A stretch of 64,000 nt of DNA from 2-02-FULL-55-14 sp964581115 (GCA_964581115.1 CAZOMY010000009.1:1-64000); one strand, 5' to 3'; positions 54,296 through 63,658 are shown, counted from the first letter of the stretch. The notes: generated by a model not told the origin, from the letters alone. A program made the numbers and translations.

Positions 54296-57200
54296 TCAAC
54301 CGCGCGAAACCCGCGGCAGGTCGATGCAGAACAGGCTTCCACCGGATGCAGGAGTCTCGACCTCGACCCGGCCTCCGTGCATCTCGACGATCTGCTTGAC
54401 GATGGACAGGCCAAGACCGGTCGAGGGTTCGCCGGCGGTCGGACGCGCCGACAACTTCTGGAACCGGCCGAAAATGCGGCGGAGGTCGTCGGGCGTCAGC
54501 CCCGGCCCCTGGTCCTGAACGCAAACACGCGCCCGGTCGTTGTGTGCCATGACGCGGACCGTGACCGCGGTTCCCGGCGGCGAGTACTTCAGCGCATTTG
54601 TCACCAGGTTCTCGATACAAGCCTGCATCCGTCCCACATCGACATGCACGAGGCACGTTCCGGGAGCGGCGGGTAAGATGTTCAGGCGCTGTTGCTTCCG
54701 CTCGGCCGCGACACGGTAGATGTCGCCGACGGCAAGGACGAGCGACGACAGGTCCGTGTCACGGCGGACGAGCTGCAGATGTCCCTGTTCGATCGTCGAC
54801 GCATCCAGCAGTTCATTGATGAGCGACAGCATCGACTGTGAAAGCCGGTGGATGGAATCGGCGGCGTCGCGGGCGGCTGAAGGTTCCTGGCGGGCCAGCT
54901 GAGCGAATCCCCGGATGGAGATGAGCGGGCTCTTAAGGTCGTGCGCGGCAAGGTCGAGCAGGCGGGTCTTGAACTCGTTCGCATCTCGAGCGAGCGCCAT
55001 CTGACGCTCCAACTCGGCCGTGCGCTCCCGAACAAGTTGTTCGAGTTCTTCGCGGCGACGGTCCACCTGTCGGACGCGAAGACTCGACACCAGCGCGACA
55101 GCGGCGAGCACGACCACCACCATCAGAACACGGAACCATCGGGCCTGGTAGAAGTGCGATTCCACGACGAGTGTCAGGGCCGCGGGCGACTCGTTCCAGA
55201 CTCCGTCGGCGTTCCTGGCCGTCACGCGGAAGACATACGCTCCGGGCTCCAGACTCGTAAAGTATGCGGACCGGCGAGGTCCGGCCTCGACCCACTGGTC
55301 CTGCAATCCCTCCAAACGGTATCGGAATCCTATGTTGGTCGAAGATAGAAAGCTGAGGCCGGTGTACTGGATCTCGATGTCGGTCGGCGCCGGCGGAAGC
55401 ACCGTCGGCTGGCCGATCGCGATCGCATGCCCGTCGACGACCACGCTCTCGATGACAACAAGCGGCGGTTGAGCATTGTGCCTCAGCTCTCCCGGGTGGA
55501 CGAGCGCCACGCCGTTGGCGGTCGGATACCAGAATCGTCCCTCGCGGTCGCGGGCCGTCGCCGGCTGACCGTCGCCGCACTCCTCGCTTCGCATACCGTC
55601 GCGGCGTCCGAACATCAACGGACGCAAGACTCCGCCCTCGCCTTCCATGACGCGTCGCACATCGTCACGTACGATGCGCATCAGTCCGTGATGCGAGCTG
55701 AGCCAAAGATGCCCCATGCCGTCGTCCGCGATACTGACGATCACGTCGGCTGCAAGGCCCTGCTCGGTCGATACCACGCGGATGCCCCGACGGTCGTGAC
55801 GGACAAGGCCGCGATCCGTACCGAACCACATCGTGCCGTCCGCATCTTCCATCATGGCACGAACGTCATTGCTCGGGAAGCCGTCGGCGGTCGTGAAGGT
55901 GGTAAACCGGTCGCCGTCGAACCGCAGCGCTCCACCCCCAAGCGTACCCACCCAGATACGGCCTGCGCGATCGGTCATCAGCGTGTTGATATTCAGGCTC
56001 GTGATCCCCTGGCTCGATGTGAAGTTTTCGATGAGGCCGTCTGCCATCCGACACAGGCCGCTGCGGGTGCCGATCCAGAGAAACCCTTCGCGATCCTCTG
56101 CCAACGCCCGAATGAAATTGTTCGGCATGCCGTTATCGGTGGTATAGATGTGCCGTACCCGGTCGCGGAATTCGACGAGCCCGCCTCCGGCTGTGCCAAG
56201 CCAGATCGAACCCCGTGCATCTTCGTGGATCGCATAGACGCTGTTGTGAGGAAGACCTTCGCTTGTGGAGACCCGGCGGATGCCCCCTTTGCGGGACCAG
56301 ACGAACGCTCCGCGCCCGGCCGTTCCCACCCAGATCCGCTCTTGAGAATCGTGGAAGACGCAGTACACCGGGTCGTTGTTCAAAGATCCAAACGCCGTTG
56401 ACGACGCGATATGGCTGGCGGAAAATTGATGAAGTCCACGTCCGAACGTGCCGAGCCACAGCGATCCCTCACGATCGTTGAGCAAACTGTAGACACTCCA
56501 GCGGCGACTTTCGTCGTCCTCCGAAAGGGCGTGAACCGTCGTTGTCGCCCCAGTGTCGCTCACGTAGTACACTCCGACTGACGTGCCCGCCCACACGCCA
56601 CTGCCGGGAGCGCGAAGCAGTGTCTGCACCGACAGATCGGGCGTGGAGGCGTCAAGCGTCACGGACGAGAAGCCTCCATTCCGCAGAATTCGCAACCCGC
56701 CTCCGGTGAGGCCGATCCACAGGGTGCCGCGCGCTCCTTCCGCCAGCGCATTGATCGACCGTCCGCGCAGTTCCGTGGCGGGCCCGAAGTGCTCGAGGAA
56801 TCGTCCGTCCCACCGGAAGAGCCCCTCCTGCTCCGTCCCGATCCAAAGACTGCCGTCGGAGTGCCGGATGATGGAGCGCACGTCCCATTCGTCGGCGATA
56901 CGGGGAAGCCCCAGCGTGACCACGGAATCGCCCCGCACCGCGAAGGCGCCTTTCGTCGTGCCGACCAGCAACACGCCGTCGCGATCTTCCAGGATCGTGC
57001 GCACGACGCGGCCGAACAGCGCCCCCGGAAGGATCGCGAACGCTCCATCGACCATCGAAACGAGTCCGGCGCTGGTGCCGATCCATAACCGCCCGGAGCG
57101 GTCTTCTGCAAGGGAGGTCACCAGGTTGCTCGGAAAACCGGGAACCGTTTGCCGGTTGAAGACGGCGAATCGAACGCCGTCGAATCGTGCAAGTCCCCCT

Positions 57201-57412
57201 TGTGTGGCGATCCAGAGATAGCCGCTACGCGACTGCAGCAGACCCAAAATGCTGTTCTGCGGAAGGCCGTCTTCGACGGTCCAGCTTGTGCGAATGGAGA
57301 CCGGGAGCGGTGAGGATGCCGCCTGATCCGCCATTTGGGCAGCCAGCGGCGCCGCCGTCACGAGGAGAACGACGAAGAGGCAACTCGGTCGGACGATCGG
57401 GTTGAGTGTCAT
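54296..57412 (-). CDS. two-component regulator propeller sensor histidine kinase
   Basis: Large sensor of 1038 residues. Signal peptide ending APLAAQ, then about 14 periplasmic two-component propeller repeats (GYLWIATQGGLARFDG, GRLWIGTSAGL, GTLWIGLTGGGLR, GSIWLGTAGGGL, GFLWIGTRSGL, GRIWVGTLGGG). A Y_Y_Y domain (FLSSTNIGFRYRLEGLQDQWVEAG) precedes one transmembrane helix near 790. HisKA has His824 (LAAHDLKSPL) and HATPase_c follows. Unlike the hybrid two-component systems of Bacteroides it lacks receiver and AraC output domains. Relatives often sense saccharides, but the ligand here is unknown. Confidence 0.9.
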   Translation of the reverse strand: MTLNPIVRPSCLFVVLLVTAAPLAAQMADQAASSPLPVSIRTSWTVEDGLPQNSILGLLQSRSGYLWIATQGGLARFDGVRFAVFNRQTVPGFPSNLVTSLAEDRSGRLWIGTSAGLVSMVDGAFAILPGALFGRVVRTILEDRDGVLLVGTTKGAFAVRGDSVVTLGLPRIADEWDVRSIIRHSDGSLWIGTEQEGLFRWDGRFLEHFGPATELRGRSINALAEGARGTLWIGLTGGGLRILRNGGFSSVTLDASTPDLSVQTLLRAPGSGVWAGTSVGVYYVSDTGATTTVHALSEDDESRRWSVYSLLNDREGSLWLGTFGRGLHQFSASHIASSTAFGSLNNDPVYCVFHDSQERIWVGTAGRGAFVWSRKGGIRRVSTSEGLPHNSVYAIHEDARGSIWLGTAGGGLVEFRDRVRHIYTTDNGMPNNFIRALAEDREGFLWIGTRSGLCRMADGLIENFTSSQGITSLNINTLMTDRAGRIWVGTLGGGALRFDGDRFTTFTTADGFPSNDVRAMMEDADGTMWFGTDRGLVRHDRRGIRVVSTEQGLAADVIVSIADDGMGHLWLSSHHGLMRIVRDDVRRVMEGEGGVLRPLMFGRRDGMRSEECGDGQPATARDREGRFWYPTANGVALVHPGELRHNAQPPLVVIESVVVDGHAIAIGQPTVLPPAPTDIEIQYTGLSFLSSTNIGFRYRLEGLQDQWVEAGPRRSAYFTSLEPGAYVFRVTARNADGVWNESPAALTLVVESHFYQARWFRVLMVVVVLAAVALVSSLRVRQVDRRREELEQLVRERTAELERQMALARDANEFKTRLLDLAAHDLKSPLISIRGFAQLARQEPSAARDAADSIHRLSQSMLSLINELLDASTIEQGHLQLVRRDTDLSSLVLAVGDIYRVAAERKQQRLNILPAAPGTCLVHVDVGRMQACIENLVTNALKYSPPGTAVTVRVMAHNDRARVCVQDQGPGLTPDDLRRIFGRFQKLSARPTAGEPSTGLGLSIVKQIVEMHGGRVEVETPASGGSLFCIDLPRVSRG

Positions 57413-57479
57413 GAGGTGGTTGCGGGCAGCCGGTTTCTGCAAGGTAGAGAGCCGGACCATGAAGCTCAACCGACGGATA

Positions 57480-59189
57480 TCACGCCGACGCTTCGGCGCC
57501 TTCAGGAAGGGACGGGTCGACGAACAGGACCGTCTCGCGCTCGACGGTAACGGTGCCGGCGGGGGCGCCTTTGGGCTTCCGTACGTACTTCCCCTCGCAC
57601 ATGATCACCGGCACGTGGCGGGCTTTTTTCATCTTGCTGTAGTACGCGGCGATGGCCGCGGCCTGTTCTTTTGCCCGCTTGCTTACCTCTCCGCGACCGG
57701 TGCCCATCTTCAAGACGACGTGAGAACCGCTGATGCCGCGCACGTGGAACCACAGGTCGTTCTTCGCGGTATGGCGCGTCGACAGCAGGTCGTTATTCTC
57801 GCCGCTCTTTCCGGCCCAGACGTGGAAGCCGCCGTCGACCGTGAACACGCGGAAGGGGGGGCGTTCGTCGGCCTTGGCGGTTGTGCCGCGGTCGGCACGG
57901 ATGCCGGCAGACCGGAGCGCGGCCGCATGTCGCTCGAGCCACGCTTGCAGGTCGTCCGATTCCGTCAGGCTGTCAAGTTCCTCGATGAGCGTCCCGAGCA
58001 GGAGGAGGCGCTCTCGCAATGCCGCCCGCCGTTCGCGTTGCTCGGCCAAGGCCGTGCGGACCTTGCGAGCGCGTTCAAACAGTCGCTCGGCATTCCGCGC
58101 GGGGGTGACATGAGGATCAAGCGGGATGGCGATGACCTCGCGGCCATCCGAGAAGAGGTCTTCGACGACGGCCTCTTTCATGCCTTTGTGCAACTCCGAG
58201 AGATGCGCCTGCAGGAGTCTGGCATGCCGCTCGGCGGCGTCGGCTTCACCGGCTTCGGGACCTTCGTCGTCGATCTTTCGCAAGGTCGTCTCGGCCTGGT
58301 CGGATGCACGGAGCAGGCCTTCGTGCAGCAGTTCTTTCGTACGCGTAAACTCCGCACGGCGATGGGCGGTGGCGATGAACTGCCGCACGCCGTCGTTGAC
58401 GGTCGGAGTCTCAATATATCGGAGGTCGGATAAATGCACGAGCGGGATCGGGGCCAGGACCGTCGGAGCATCTTCTCTATAATAGATACGTGGACGTGGC
58501 GGTCCCGCGAGGAGACTGAGGATCGTGGACGCTTCGCGGATCAGCCTCGTGAGTGCGCTATCGTCGAGGTCGGAAATACTCTCGCGGCCTTCCATGCCGG
58601 CACGGAAGATCGTTTCACGAAGAAGGACCGGACCGAACGAGGGGAGCGACCGCTTGAGAGCTTGCAGAACGCTTGCGTCGCGATCGGCACGGAGCGTCGT
58701 GCGCAGACGGTCTTCATCGGGTTGGGTCTGTGCACCGTCGGGCCACGTCAACGGTCCGCCGACGATCGCCGCTTTTGAGCGGAGGAAGGCGTCGGCCACA
58801 TGGCCGTCCGGACCAACGAGCAAGACATTGGCCTTCGGCCCGAAGAACTGCAGGACGATCGAAAGGCCGGTACGCAGCTCGACACGGACCTGCCGGTCGG
58901 ATGGATGCATCGCGACATCAACGACGAGAGAACCTTCGATGCCGGGGAAGATGTCCGTCGTATTGCGCCGGGCGCGTGCATAGTTTTCTTTGAAGAAGAG
59001 AGCATTCTGCGACGGCGCGCAGTTGACGACGGCAGCGAACCGGCGTTCGGCGTGACCGGCGAGGACCGGCTGGAACGGAACGACCAACTCGGTGCGTGCC
59101 TGCGTGAACGGTTGGGCGATCGCCATGTCGTGAAGACGAGCGCGCCACTCTTTCACCAGAAACGAGAGCGTGTAATAGTTCGAGAGCAT
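57480..59189 (-). CDS. NFACT-family protein (RqcH-like)
   Basis: Protein of 569 residues. An N-terminal NFACT-N region holds a Asp98-Arg99 pair (HPSDRQVRVEL), a central coiled coil spans about 330-410, and the C-terminal NFACT-R domain contains AKNDLWFHVRGISGSHVVLK. RqcH uses an Asp-Arg pair and NFACT-R to bind stalled 50S subunits and recruit tRNA-Ala. The preserved pair supports that role here, but this is inference. ATG 59189 is chosen by homology; no Shine-Dalgarno is present, and the adjacent bases are the opposite, TCCTCCC. Confidence 0.82.
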   Translation of the reverse strand: MLSNYYTLSFLVKEWRARLHDMAIAQPFTQARTELVVPFQPVLAGHAERRFAAVVNCAPSQNALFFKENYARARRNTTDIFPGIEGSLVVDVAMHPSDRQVRVELRTGLSIVLQFFGPKANVLLVGPDGHVADAFLRSKAAIVGGPLTWPDGAQTQPDEDRLRTTLRADRDASVLQALKRSLPSFGPVLLRETIFRAGMEGRESISDLDDSALTRLIREASTILSLLAGPPRPRIYYREDAPTVLAPIPLVHLSDLRYIETPTVNDGVRQFIATAHRRAEFTRTKELLHEGLLRASDQAETTLRKIDDEGPEAGEADAAERHARLLQAHLSELHKGMKEAVVEDLFSDGREVIAIPLDPHVTPARNAERLFERARKVRTALAEQRERRAALRERLLLLGTLIEELDSLTESDDLQAWLERHAAALRSAGIRADRGTTAKADERPPFRVFTVDGGFHVWAGKSGENNDLLSTRHTAKNDLWFHVRGISGSHVVLKMGTGRGEVSKRAKEQAAAIAAYYSKMKKARHVPVIMCEGKYVRKPKGAPAGTVTVERETVLFVDPSLPEGAEASA

Positions 59190-59286
59190 GGGAGGACAAA
59201 TGATAATCTCCAAAAAAGGCAGGAAGCGCAATTCGATGTGGACAACATGTGGACAGCGTCGTCGAGAGGTTGTTGGCACATAATTC

Positions 59287-59316
59287 TTGACGGCCCTCGA
59301 CAATTCTGCGTATCTT
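59287..59316 (+). promoter_or_regulatory. sigma70-like promoter for yicC-gmk-rpoZ-coaBC
   Basis: TTGACG (59287-59292) and TATCTT (59311-59316) with an 18-bp spacer. Transcripts from here would have a leader of about 180 nt that contains the hairpin at 59409-59456. Sequence match only. Confidence 0.5.
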
Positions 59317-59408
59317 GGCAATTGCCGCACGACGGCGTCAGTGCGATGCTGCGGTCTGGCGCGTTGCATTGCACGGAAGCGAGATCGGCAACAAGAGGCA
59401 CGAAAGAA

Positions 59409-59456
59409 CACAACGATCAGAAGCGCCGAGCGCTGAAGCGTTGTGTGATCGTTGTG
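59409..59456. repeat. inverted repeat in yicC leader
   Basis: CACAACGATCA (59409-59419) and TGATCGTTGTG (59446-59456) are perfect 11-bp arms. An inner AGCGC/GCGCT stem is possible. The flanks (GAGGCACGAAAGAACAC before, CTCCTTGTGGCCACAA after) link it to the CCACAAAG-type inverted-repeat family. Confidence 0.75.
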
Positions 59457-59505
59457 CTCCTTGTGGCCACAACATTCCGTTCATCGACTATCGAAGAGGT
59501 CCCTT

Positions 59506-60387
59506 GTGGTCGTCAGCATGACCGGATACGGACGGGGCGAGTCCACCAAGGCCGGCGTCACTGTTTCGGTCGAAGTTCGCAGCGTCAACAATCGCCATTT
59601 GGAGGTCAGTCCTCGGTTGCCCCGCAGTATCGCCCACCGCGAGAAGGAGATCAAGGACATCATACGGTCGCTGGTGGGCCGCGGCTCGTTGAGCGTGTCG
59701 GTGAAGGTGGAGAGGAAGGATGATCAGGGGGCTGCGCTTCGCATCAACAAAGAAGCGGCGAAGCATATCCACGCTATGCTGCAAAGCCTCCGATCGACGC
59801 TGAAGCTGAAGGATGAGGTGCGCATCGAGCATCTCCTCCACTTCAGCGAGATCATCGAAGGGGGCGAAGAGGACGGCGACGACTCGCGCGAGTGGGGCCT
59901 GGCGGAGCAGGCGCTCCGCAAAGCTCTGAAGGGGCTGAACGAGATGCGCTCGCGCGAGGGTAAGGAACTGGCAAAGGATCTCAAAGCCCGGGTGGACGGC
60001 ATGAGCCGGTCGCTGGACGAGATCGAGCGCCTGGCATCGCTCCGCGTTCCCGAAGAGCGGCAGCGACTGCTCGAGCGTGTCGGGCAGCTGATATCGGACC
60101 AGCGTGTGCTCGACCAGAACCGGCTCGAACTCGAGGTTGCGCTTCTGGCGGAGCGGCTCGATGTGACGGAAGAGCTCGTCCGGTTCCGCAGTCACAACAA
60201 GATGTTCCTTGCAGCGCTGGCCGACAAAGAGCCTGCCGGCCGCCGGCTGAACTTCATCGTGCAAGAGATGAATCGCGAGGCCAACACGATCGGCTCGAAA
60301 TCGAATGATGCCTCGATGACGAAGCTTGTCGTGGCCATCAAGGAAGAGCTGGAAAAGGTCCGGGAACAAGTGCAGAACATCGAGTGA
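59506..60387 (+). CDS. yicC: YicC-family endoribonuclease-like protein
   Basis: Cytoplasmic protein of 293 residues. N-terminal YicC domain (MTGYGRGE, VEVRSVNNRHLE, SLVGRGSLSVSVKVER) and C-terminal DUF1732 (LLAERLDVTEELVRFRSHNKMF, RRLNFIVQEMNREANTIGSKS). E. coli YicC is reported to be a ribonuclease. The GTG start at 59506 follows GAAGAGG at good spacing and gives the usual MxxSMTGYG beginning. The stop overlaps gmk by 4 bp. The yicC-gmk-rpoZ-coaBC order is common in bacteria. Confidence 0.92.
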   Translation: MVVSMTGYGRGESTKAGVTVSVEVRSVNNRHLEVSPRLPRSIAHREKEIKDIIRSLVGRGSLSVSVKVERKDDQGAALRINKEAAKHIHAMLQSLRSTLKLKDEVRIEHLLHFSEIIEGGEEDGDDSREWGLAEQALRKALKGLNEMRSREGKELAKDLKARVDGMSRSLDEIERLASLRVPEERQRLLERVGQLISDQRVLDQNRLELEVALLAERLDVTEELVRFRSHNKMFLAALADKEPAGRRLNFIVQEMNREANTIGSKSNDASMTKLVVAIKEELEKVREQVQNIE

Positions 60388-60974
60388 CCGTGGCAAGTTC
60401 GGGCAAACTCATCGTGTTGTCGGCCCCGAGCGGATCGGGCAAGACCTCGATCGCGAAGGTCCTGTTGCAGCGGTTCCCGTTCATGACCTTCTCCGTGTCG
60501 GCAACCACCCGGCCGATGAGGCCGGGCGAAGTTCATGCACGCGACTATTACTTCCTGACGAAGGAGGATTTCCGACGTCGCATCGACCGGGGAGAACTGG
60601 TCGAGTGGGAGGAGATCTACACGAACTACTACGGCACGCTCAAGAGCGAGGTGGACCGAGCCCTGGCCAACGGACAAGTGATGCTGTTCGACGTCGATGT
60701 CAAGGGGGCCCTCTCGATCAAGGCAAAGTACCCGAATGACGCGGTACTGATCTTCGTGGCGCCGCCGAGCGTCGAGGAGCTTCGGGCCCGGCTCGTGAAC
60801 CGGAAGACCGAAGACGCGGCGACGGTCGAGCGGCGCATGGCGCGCGTGCCGATGGAAATGGAATTGGCGTCGAAATTCGACCATACGGTCGTGAACGACG
60901 ACCTCCAGCGTGCGTGCGACGAGGCGACCGATATCGTCCGCGCGGTCCTGCACACCACAGACGCAGAACGATAG
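60384..60974 (+). CDS. gmk: guanylate kinase
   Basis: Converts GMP to GDP with ATP. The P-loop APSGSGKT is at residues 14-21, the GMP-binding segment is SVSATTRPMRPGEVHARDYYF, and the lid is RKTEDAATVERRM. The 196 residues are normal. The GTG start overlaps the yicC stop (GTGA); a second GTG 6 bp downstream is a possible alternative. Confidence 0.95.
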   Translation: MTVASSGKLIVLSAPSGSGKTSIAKVLLQRFPFMTFSVSATTRPMRPGEVHARDYYFLTKEDFRRRIDRGELVEWEEIYTNYYGTLKSEVDRALANGQVMLFDVDVKGALSIKAKYPNDAVLIFVAPPSVEELRARLVNRKTEDAATVERRMARVPMEMELASKFDHTVVNDDLQRACDEATDIVRAVLHTTDAER

Positions 60975-61095
60975 GCTCGCACGCAGGCCTGCCTGCCGAA
61001 CCATTCGCAACGAACAGGCAAGCAGCAAAGCAAAGCACGCGGAGATACGACGATCGATATTCGAGCAAACCATCATTCATACGAGGAGTGGTACC

Positions 61096-61425
61096 GTGGC
61101 GATCAAGCCAGTTGATATGGAGCAGTTCTACCAGAGCGCCGGCAACATCTACGAGGCGATCGTGGTCACGGCCAAGCGGGCCCGTCAGATCCATGACGAG
61201 ATGAAGATCGAGCTGAACCAGCGGCTCGAGACGATCAAGCAGCTGACGCAGGTCACGACGGAGACCGAGGAGGACCTCGAGAACGTCGGCGTGAATCCCG
61301 ACCAGTTGAAGATCAGCATCGAGTTCGAGACCCGTCCGAAGCCGACCGATGTTGCACTCGAGGAGATCCAGCAGAAGAAGTTCAGCGTCAAGTACAAGGA
61401 CGAGCCCGAAGCTCCGGCGGCGTAG
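61096..61425 (+). CDS. rpoZ: RNA polymerase omega subunit
   Basis: Small RNA polymerase assembly subunit of 109 residues. NIYEAIVVTAKRARQIHDEMKIELN is the conserved omega core, in the form seen in Bacteroidota/Chlorobi. The in-frame open stretch upstream to 60910 overlaps gmk. The GTG at 61096 is chosen because GAGGAG lies 7 bp before it. It sits between gmk and coaBC, the usual place for rpoZ. Confidence 0.9.
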   Translation: MAIKPVDMEQFYQSAGNIYEAIVVTAKRARQIHDEMKIELNQRLETIKQLTQVTTETEEDLENVGVNPDQLKISIEFETRPKPTDVALEEIQQKKFSVKYKDEPEAPAA

Positions 61426-61467
61426 CGCCGTTCCGGACCGGAACGTACACGTTCTCACGCGACCGTC

Positions 61468-62697
61468 ATGCGCGGCACCAAGATCCTCCTGGGCGTCACC
61501 GGTGGCATTGCCGCCTACAAGAGCGCCTATCTCGTCCGCGAGCTCGTGCGCGCCGGAGCCGAGGTTCGGGTTGTGATGACCGAAGCGGCGACGGAGTTCG
61601 TCCAGCCGCTGACGTTCTCCGCGCTCACACGGCATCCGGTGGCGGTCGACATGTGGCACAAGGACCAGTCGACCGACTCGGAGATCGGGACGCGCCATAT
61701 CCATCTGGCGACCTGGTGCGACCTCATGCTGATCGCGCCGGCGTCGGCCAACTCCATCGCCAAGATCGCCCACGGCCTGTCGGACAATCTGCTGACAGTC
61801 CTGGCACTGGCTTGCCGTCGTCCGCTGGTGGTAGCGCCAACGATGGACGCTGACATGTACTTGAACGACGTCACCCAGCAGAATTTGGGCATTCTGCGCA
61901 TGCGGGGCGTGGACGTCATTCCGCCGGCGATCGGTGAGCACGCCAGCGGCCTCATGGGTCCCGGCCGTCTCCCCGACGTGGAAGTGATCGTCGAATTCGT
62001 GAAGAAGCTGCTCGACGGTCGACTGGAGGACCTGCGAAAGAAGCGCGTGCTCGTGACGGCCGGCCCGACCTACGAGCCGATCGACCCCGTCAGGTTCATC
62101 GGAAACCGGTCGAGCGGCAAGATGGGGTTCGCCATCGCGACCGCAGCCGCCAGACGGGGGGCCGATGTGACCCTCGTGACGGGCCCGGTGCATCTCGAAA
62201 CCCCCCGCACGGTCACGCGCATCGACGTCGAAACGGCGTCAGACATGCGCAAGGCCGTTCTGGCTGCGGCGAAGAAGCAGGATGTGATCATCATGGCGGC
62301 AGCCGTGTCGGACTTCCGACCGTCGAAGCCTGCGATCCACAAGATAAAGAAGTCGTCGGCCGATGCATCGCTCGACCTGCACCTCGTGACGACGCCCGAC
62401 ATCCTGGCCGAGGTGGGGCGGGTACGCCGGCGAGGGTCCGTGCTCGTCGGCTTCGCGCTCGAGACCGAGAATGCCATCGAGAACGGCAGATCCAAGCTGA
62501 CAAACAAGCGCCTCGACCTTGTCGTCGTGAACGCGGCGATGAAGGAGAACCCGGTTTTCGGGTCCGACCGGAACACCGTTGCTTTCATGGATCGTGACGG
62601 TCGAGTCGAGCAGATGCCGGCGATGGAGAAGATCGACGTTGCCCATCAGTTGCTCGACCGCATCGTGGCCCTTTTGCGTCCGACACAGCTGCTTTGA
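61468..62697 (+). CDS. coaBC: bifunctional phosphopantothenoylcysteine decarboxylase / phosphopantothenate-cysteine ligase
   Basis: Two-step coenzyme A enzyme of 409 residues. The flavin-dependent CoaC half (about 1-185) has GVTGGIAAYKS, catalytic His77 (TRHIHLATW), PASANSIAKIA and APTMDADMY. The CoaB half (about 190-405) has TAGPTYEPIDPVRFIGNRSSGKMG and MAAAVSDFRP. The segment that carries a cysteine in E. coli CoaC reads EHASGLMGPGRLP, with Ser in its place, as I recall from Bacteroidota homologs. It follows rpoZ by 42 bp. Confidence 0.94.
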   Translation: MRGTKILLGVTGGIAAYKSAYLVRELVRAGAEVRVVMTEAATEFVQPLTFSALTRHPVAVDMWHKDQSTDSEIGTRHIHLATWCDLMLIAPASANSIAKIAHGLSDNLLTVLALACRRPLVVAPTMDADMYLNDVTQQNLGILRMRGVDVIPPAIGEHASGLMGPGRLPDVEVIVEFVKKLLDGRLEDLRKKRVLVTAGPTYEPIDPVRFIGNRSSGKMGFAIATAAARRGADVTLVTGPVHLETPRTVTRIDVETASDMRKAVLAAAKKQDVIIMAAAVSDFRPSKPAIHKIKKSSADASLDLHLVTTPDILAEVGRVRRRGSVLVGFALETENAIENGRSKLTNKRLDLVVVNAAMKENPVFGSDRNTVAFMDRDGRVEQMPAMEKIDVAHQLLDRIVALLRPTQLL

Positions 62698-62720
62698 ACC
62701 TGCCGAGCGACTGACCGCCC

Positions 62721-63497
62721 ATGTCCGGGTCCGTTCATGACAACGCGCGCCGTTTGCTGGAGGATGTTGAGCGCTTCCTACGGCAGGAGGAGGAGTTGAA
62801 TGGTCCGCTGTTACTGGACCCGAAACGAGCCGAGGCGGCGGTGACCGCACAACGGCCCGTTCTCCGGGCCGACGAGCCGGAGCTTTTCGGGTCCACGGCT
62901 TCGCTGCCGGCGTATCCTCCAGAACCGTGGGTGGGATCAGGCTCGATCGACGAGCTCCGCGCCGCGATCTGCGAGTGCCAGAAGTGCCCGCTCGGGAAGA
63001 CCCGGACCAAGTTCGTCTTCGGCGTCGGTGACCCGAACGCTGATGTCGTCCTGATCGGAGAAGCGCCCGGAGCCGATGAGGACCAGCAGGGAGAGCCGTT
63101 CGTCGGACGCGCGGGCCAGTTGCTCAACAAGATCATCGAAGCGGTTCGCTTCAAGCGCGAGGAGGTCTTCATCTGCAACATCCTCAAGTGCCGGCCACCC
63201 AACAACCGCCAGCCGCTCCCTGAGGAGGTTGAACAGTGTGAGCCGTACCTGTGGCGCCAGCTGGAGCTCATTCAGCCCAAGCTCATCCTTTGCCTCGGGC
63301 TCACGGCGGCCCAGGCCCTGTTGAAGACGAAGGACTCGCTCGGAAAGCTGCGCGGCCAGTGGCACTTCTACCGCGGCATTCCCACGATGGTGACGTTCCA
63401 TCCGGCGGCGCTGCTTCGGAATCCCAACTGGAAACGGCCGACGTGGGAAGACGTTCAGGCATTCCGGAAGCGGTACGATGAGATGGTGAGAACGTAA
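62721..63497 (+). CDS. type 4 uracil-DNA glycosylase (Fe-S, UdgA-like)
   Basis: Base-excision repair enzyme that removes uracil from DNA. Four cysteines placed as in Fe-S UDGs are Cys86, Cys89, Cys157 and Cys173. Motif 1 is GEAPGADED (113-121) and motif 2 is TFHPAALLRNP. The first 75 residues are a helical extension often seen before this domain in bacteria. The 258 residues fit. It lies 23 bp after coaBC. The spacer to dnaB holds CAGTCGTCAGTGGTCAGG-type repeat sequence (about 63510-63552). Confidence 0.9.
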   Translation: MSGSVHDNARRLLEDVERFLRQEEELNGPLLLDPKRAEAAVTAQRPVLRADEPELFGSTASLPAYPPEPWVGSGSIDELRAAICECQKCPLGKTRTKFVFGVGDPNADVVLIGEAPGADEDQQGEPFVGRAGQLLNKIIEAVRFKREEVFICNILKCRPPNNRQPLPEEVEQCEPYLWRQLELIQPKLILCLGLTAAQALLKTKDSLGKLRGQWHFYRGIPTMVTFHPAALLRNPNWKRPTWEDVQAFRKRYDEMVRT

Positions 63498-63658
63498 GCG
63501 ATGAAAGTGAGGTCAGACGTCAGAGGACAGAGGTCAGTCGTCAGTGGTCAGGAAAGAGGATGAAGGTTGGCACGGTGTCAGCCTGAGGGCGACCTGAGGA
63601 CAGCTTCACCATCCTTCCTCCTTCCAGTCATCACCTATCGCAAGATTCCTTTCGCCTC

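Larger units (their letters stand above)
59190..59505. other. divergent spacer between NFACT and yicC
   Basis: No gene seen. Minus-strand promoter-like boxes TTGCGC (59226-59231) and GATTAT (59203-59208), 17 bp apart, face NFACT. Two DnaA-box-like 9-mers lie at 59237-59245 and 59248-59256. A plus-strand promoter lies at 59287-59316 and a hairpin at 59409-59456. It is the boundary between the long minus block and the plus block. Confidence 0.55.
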
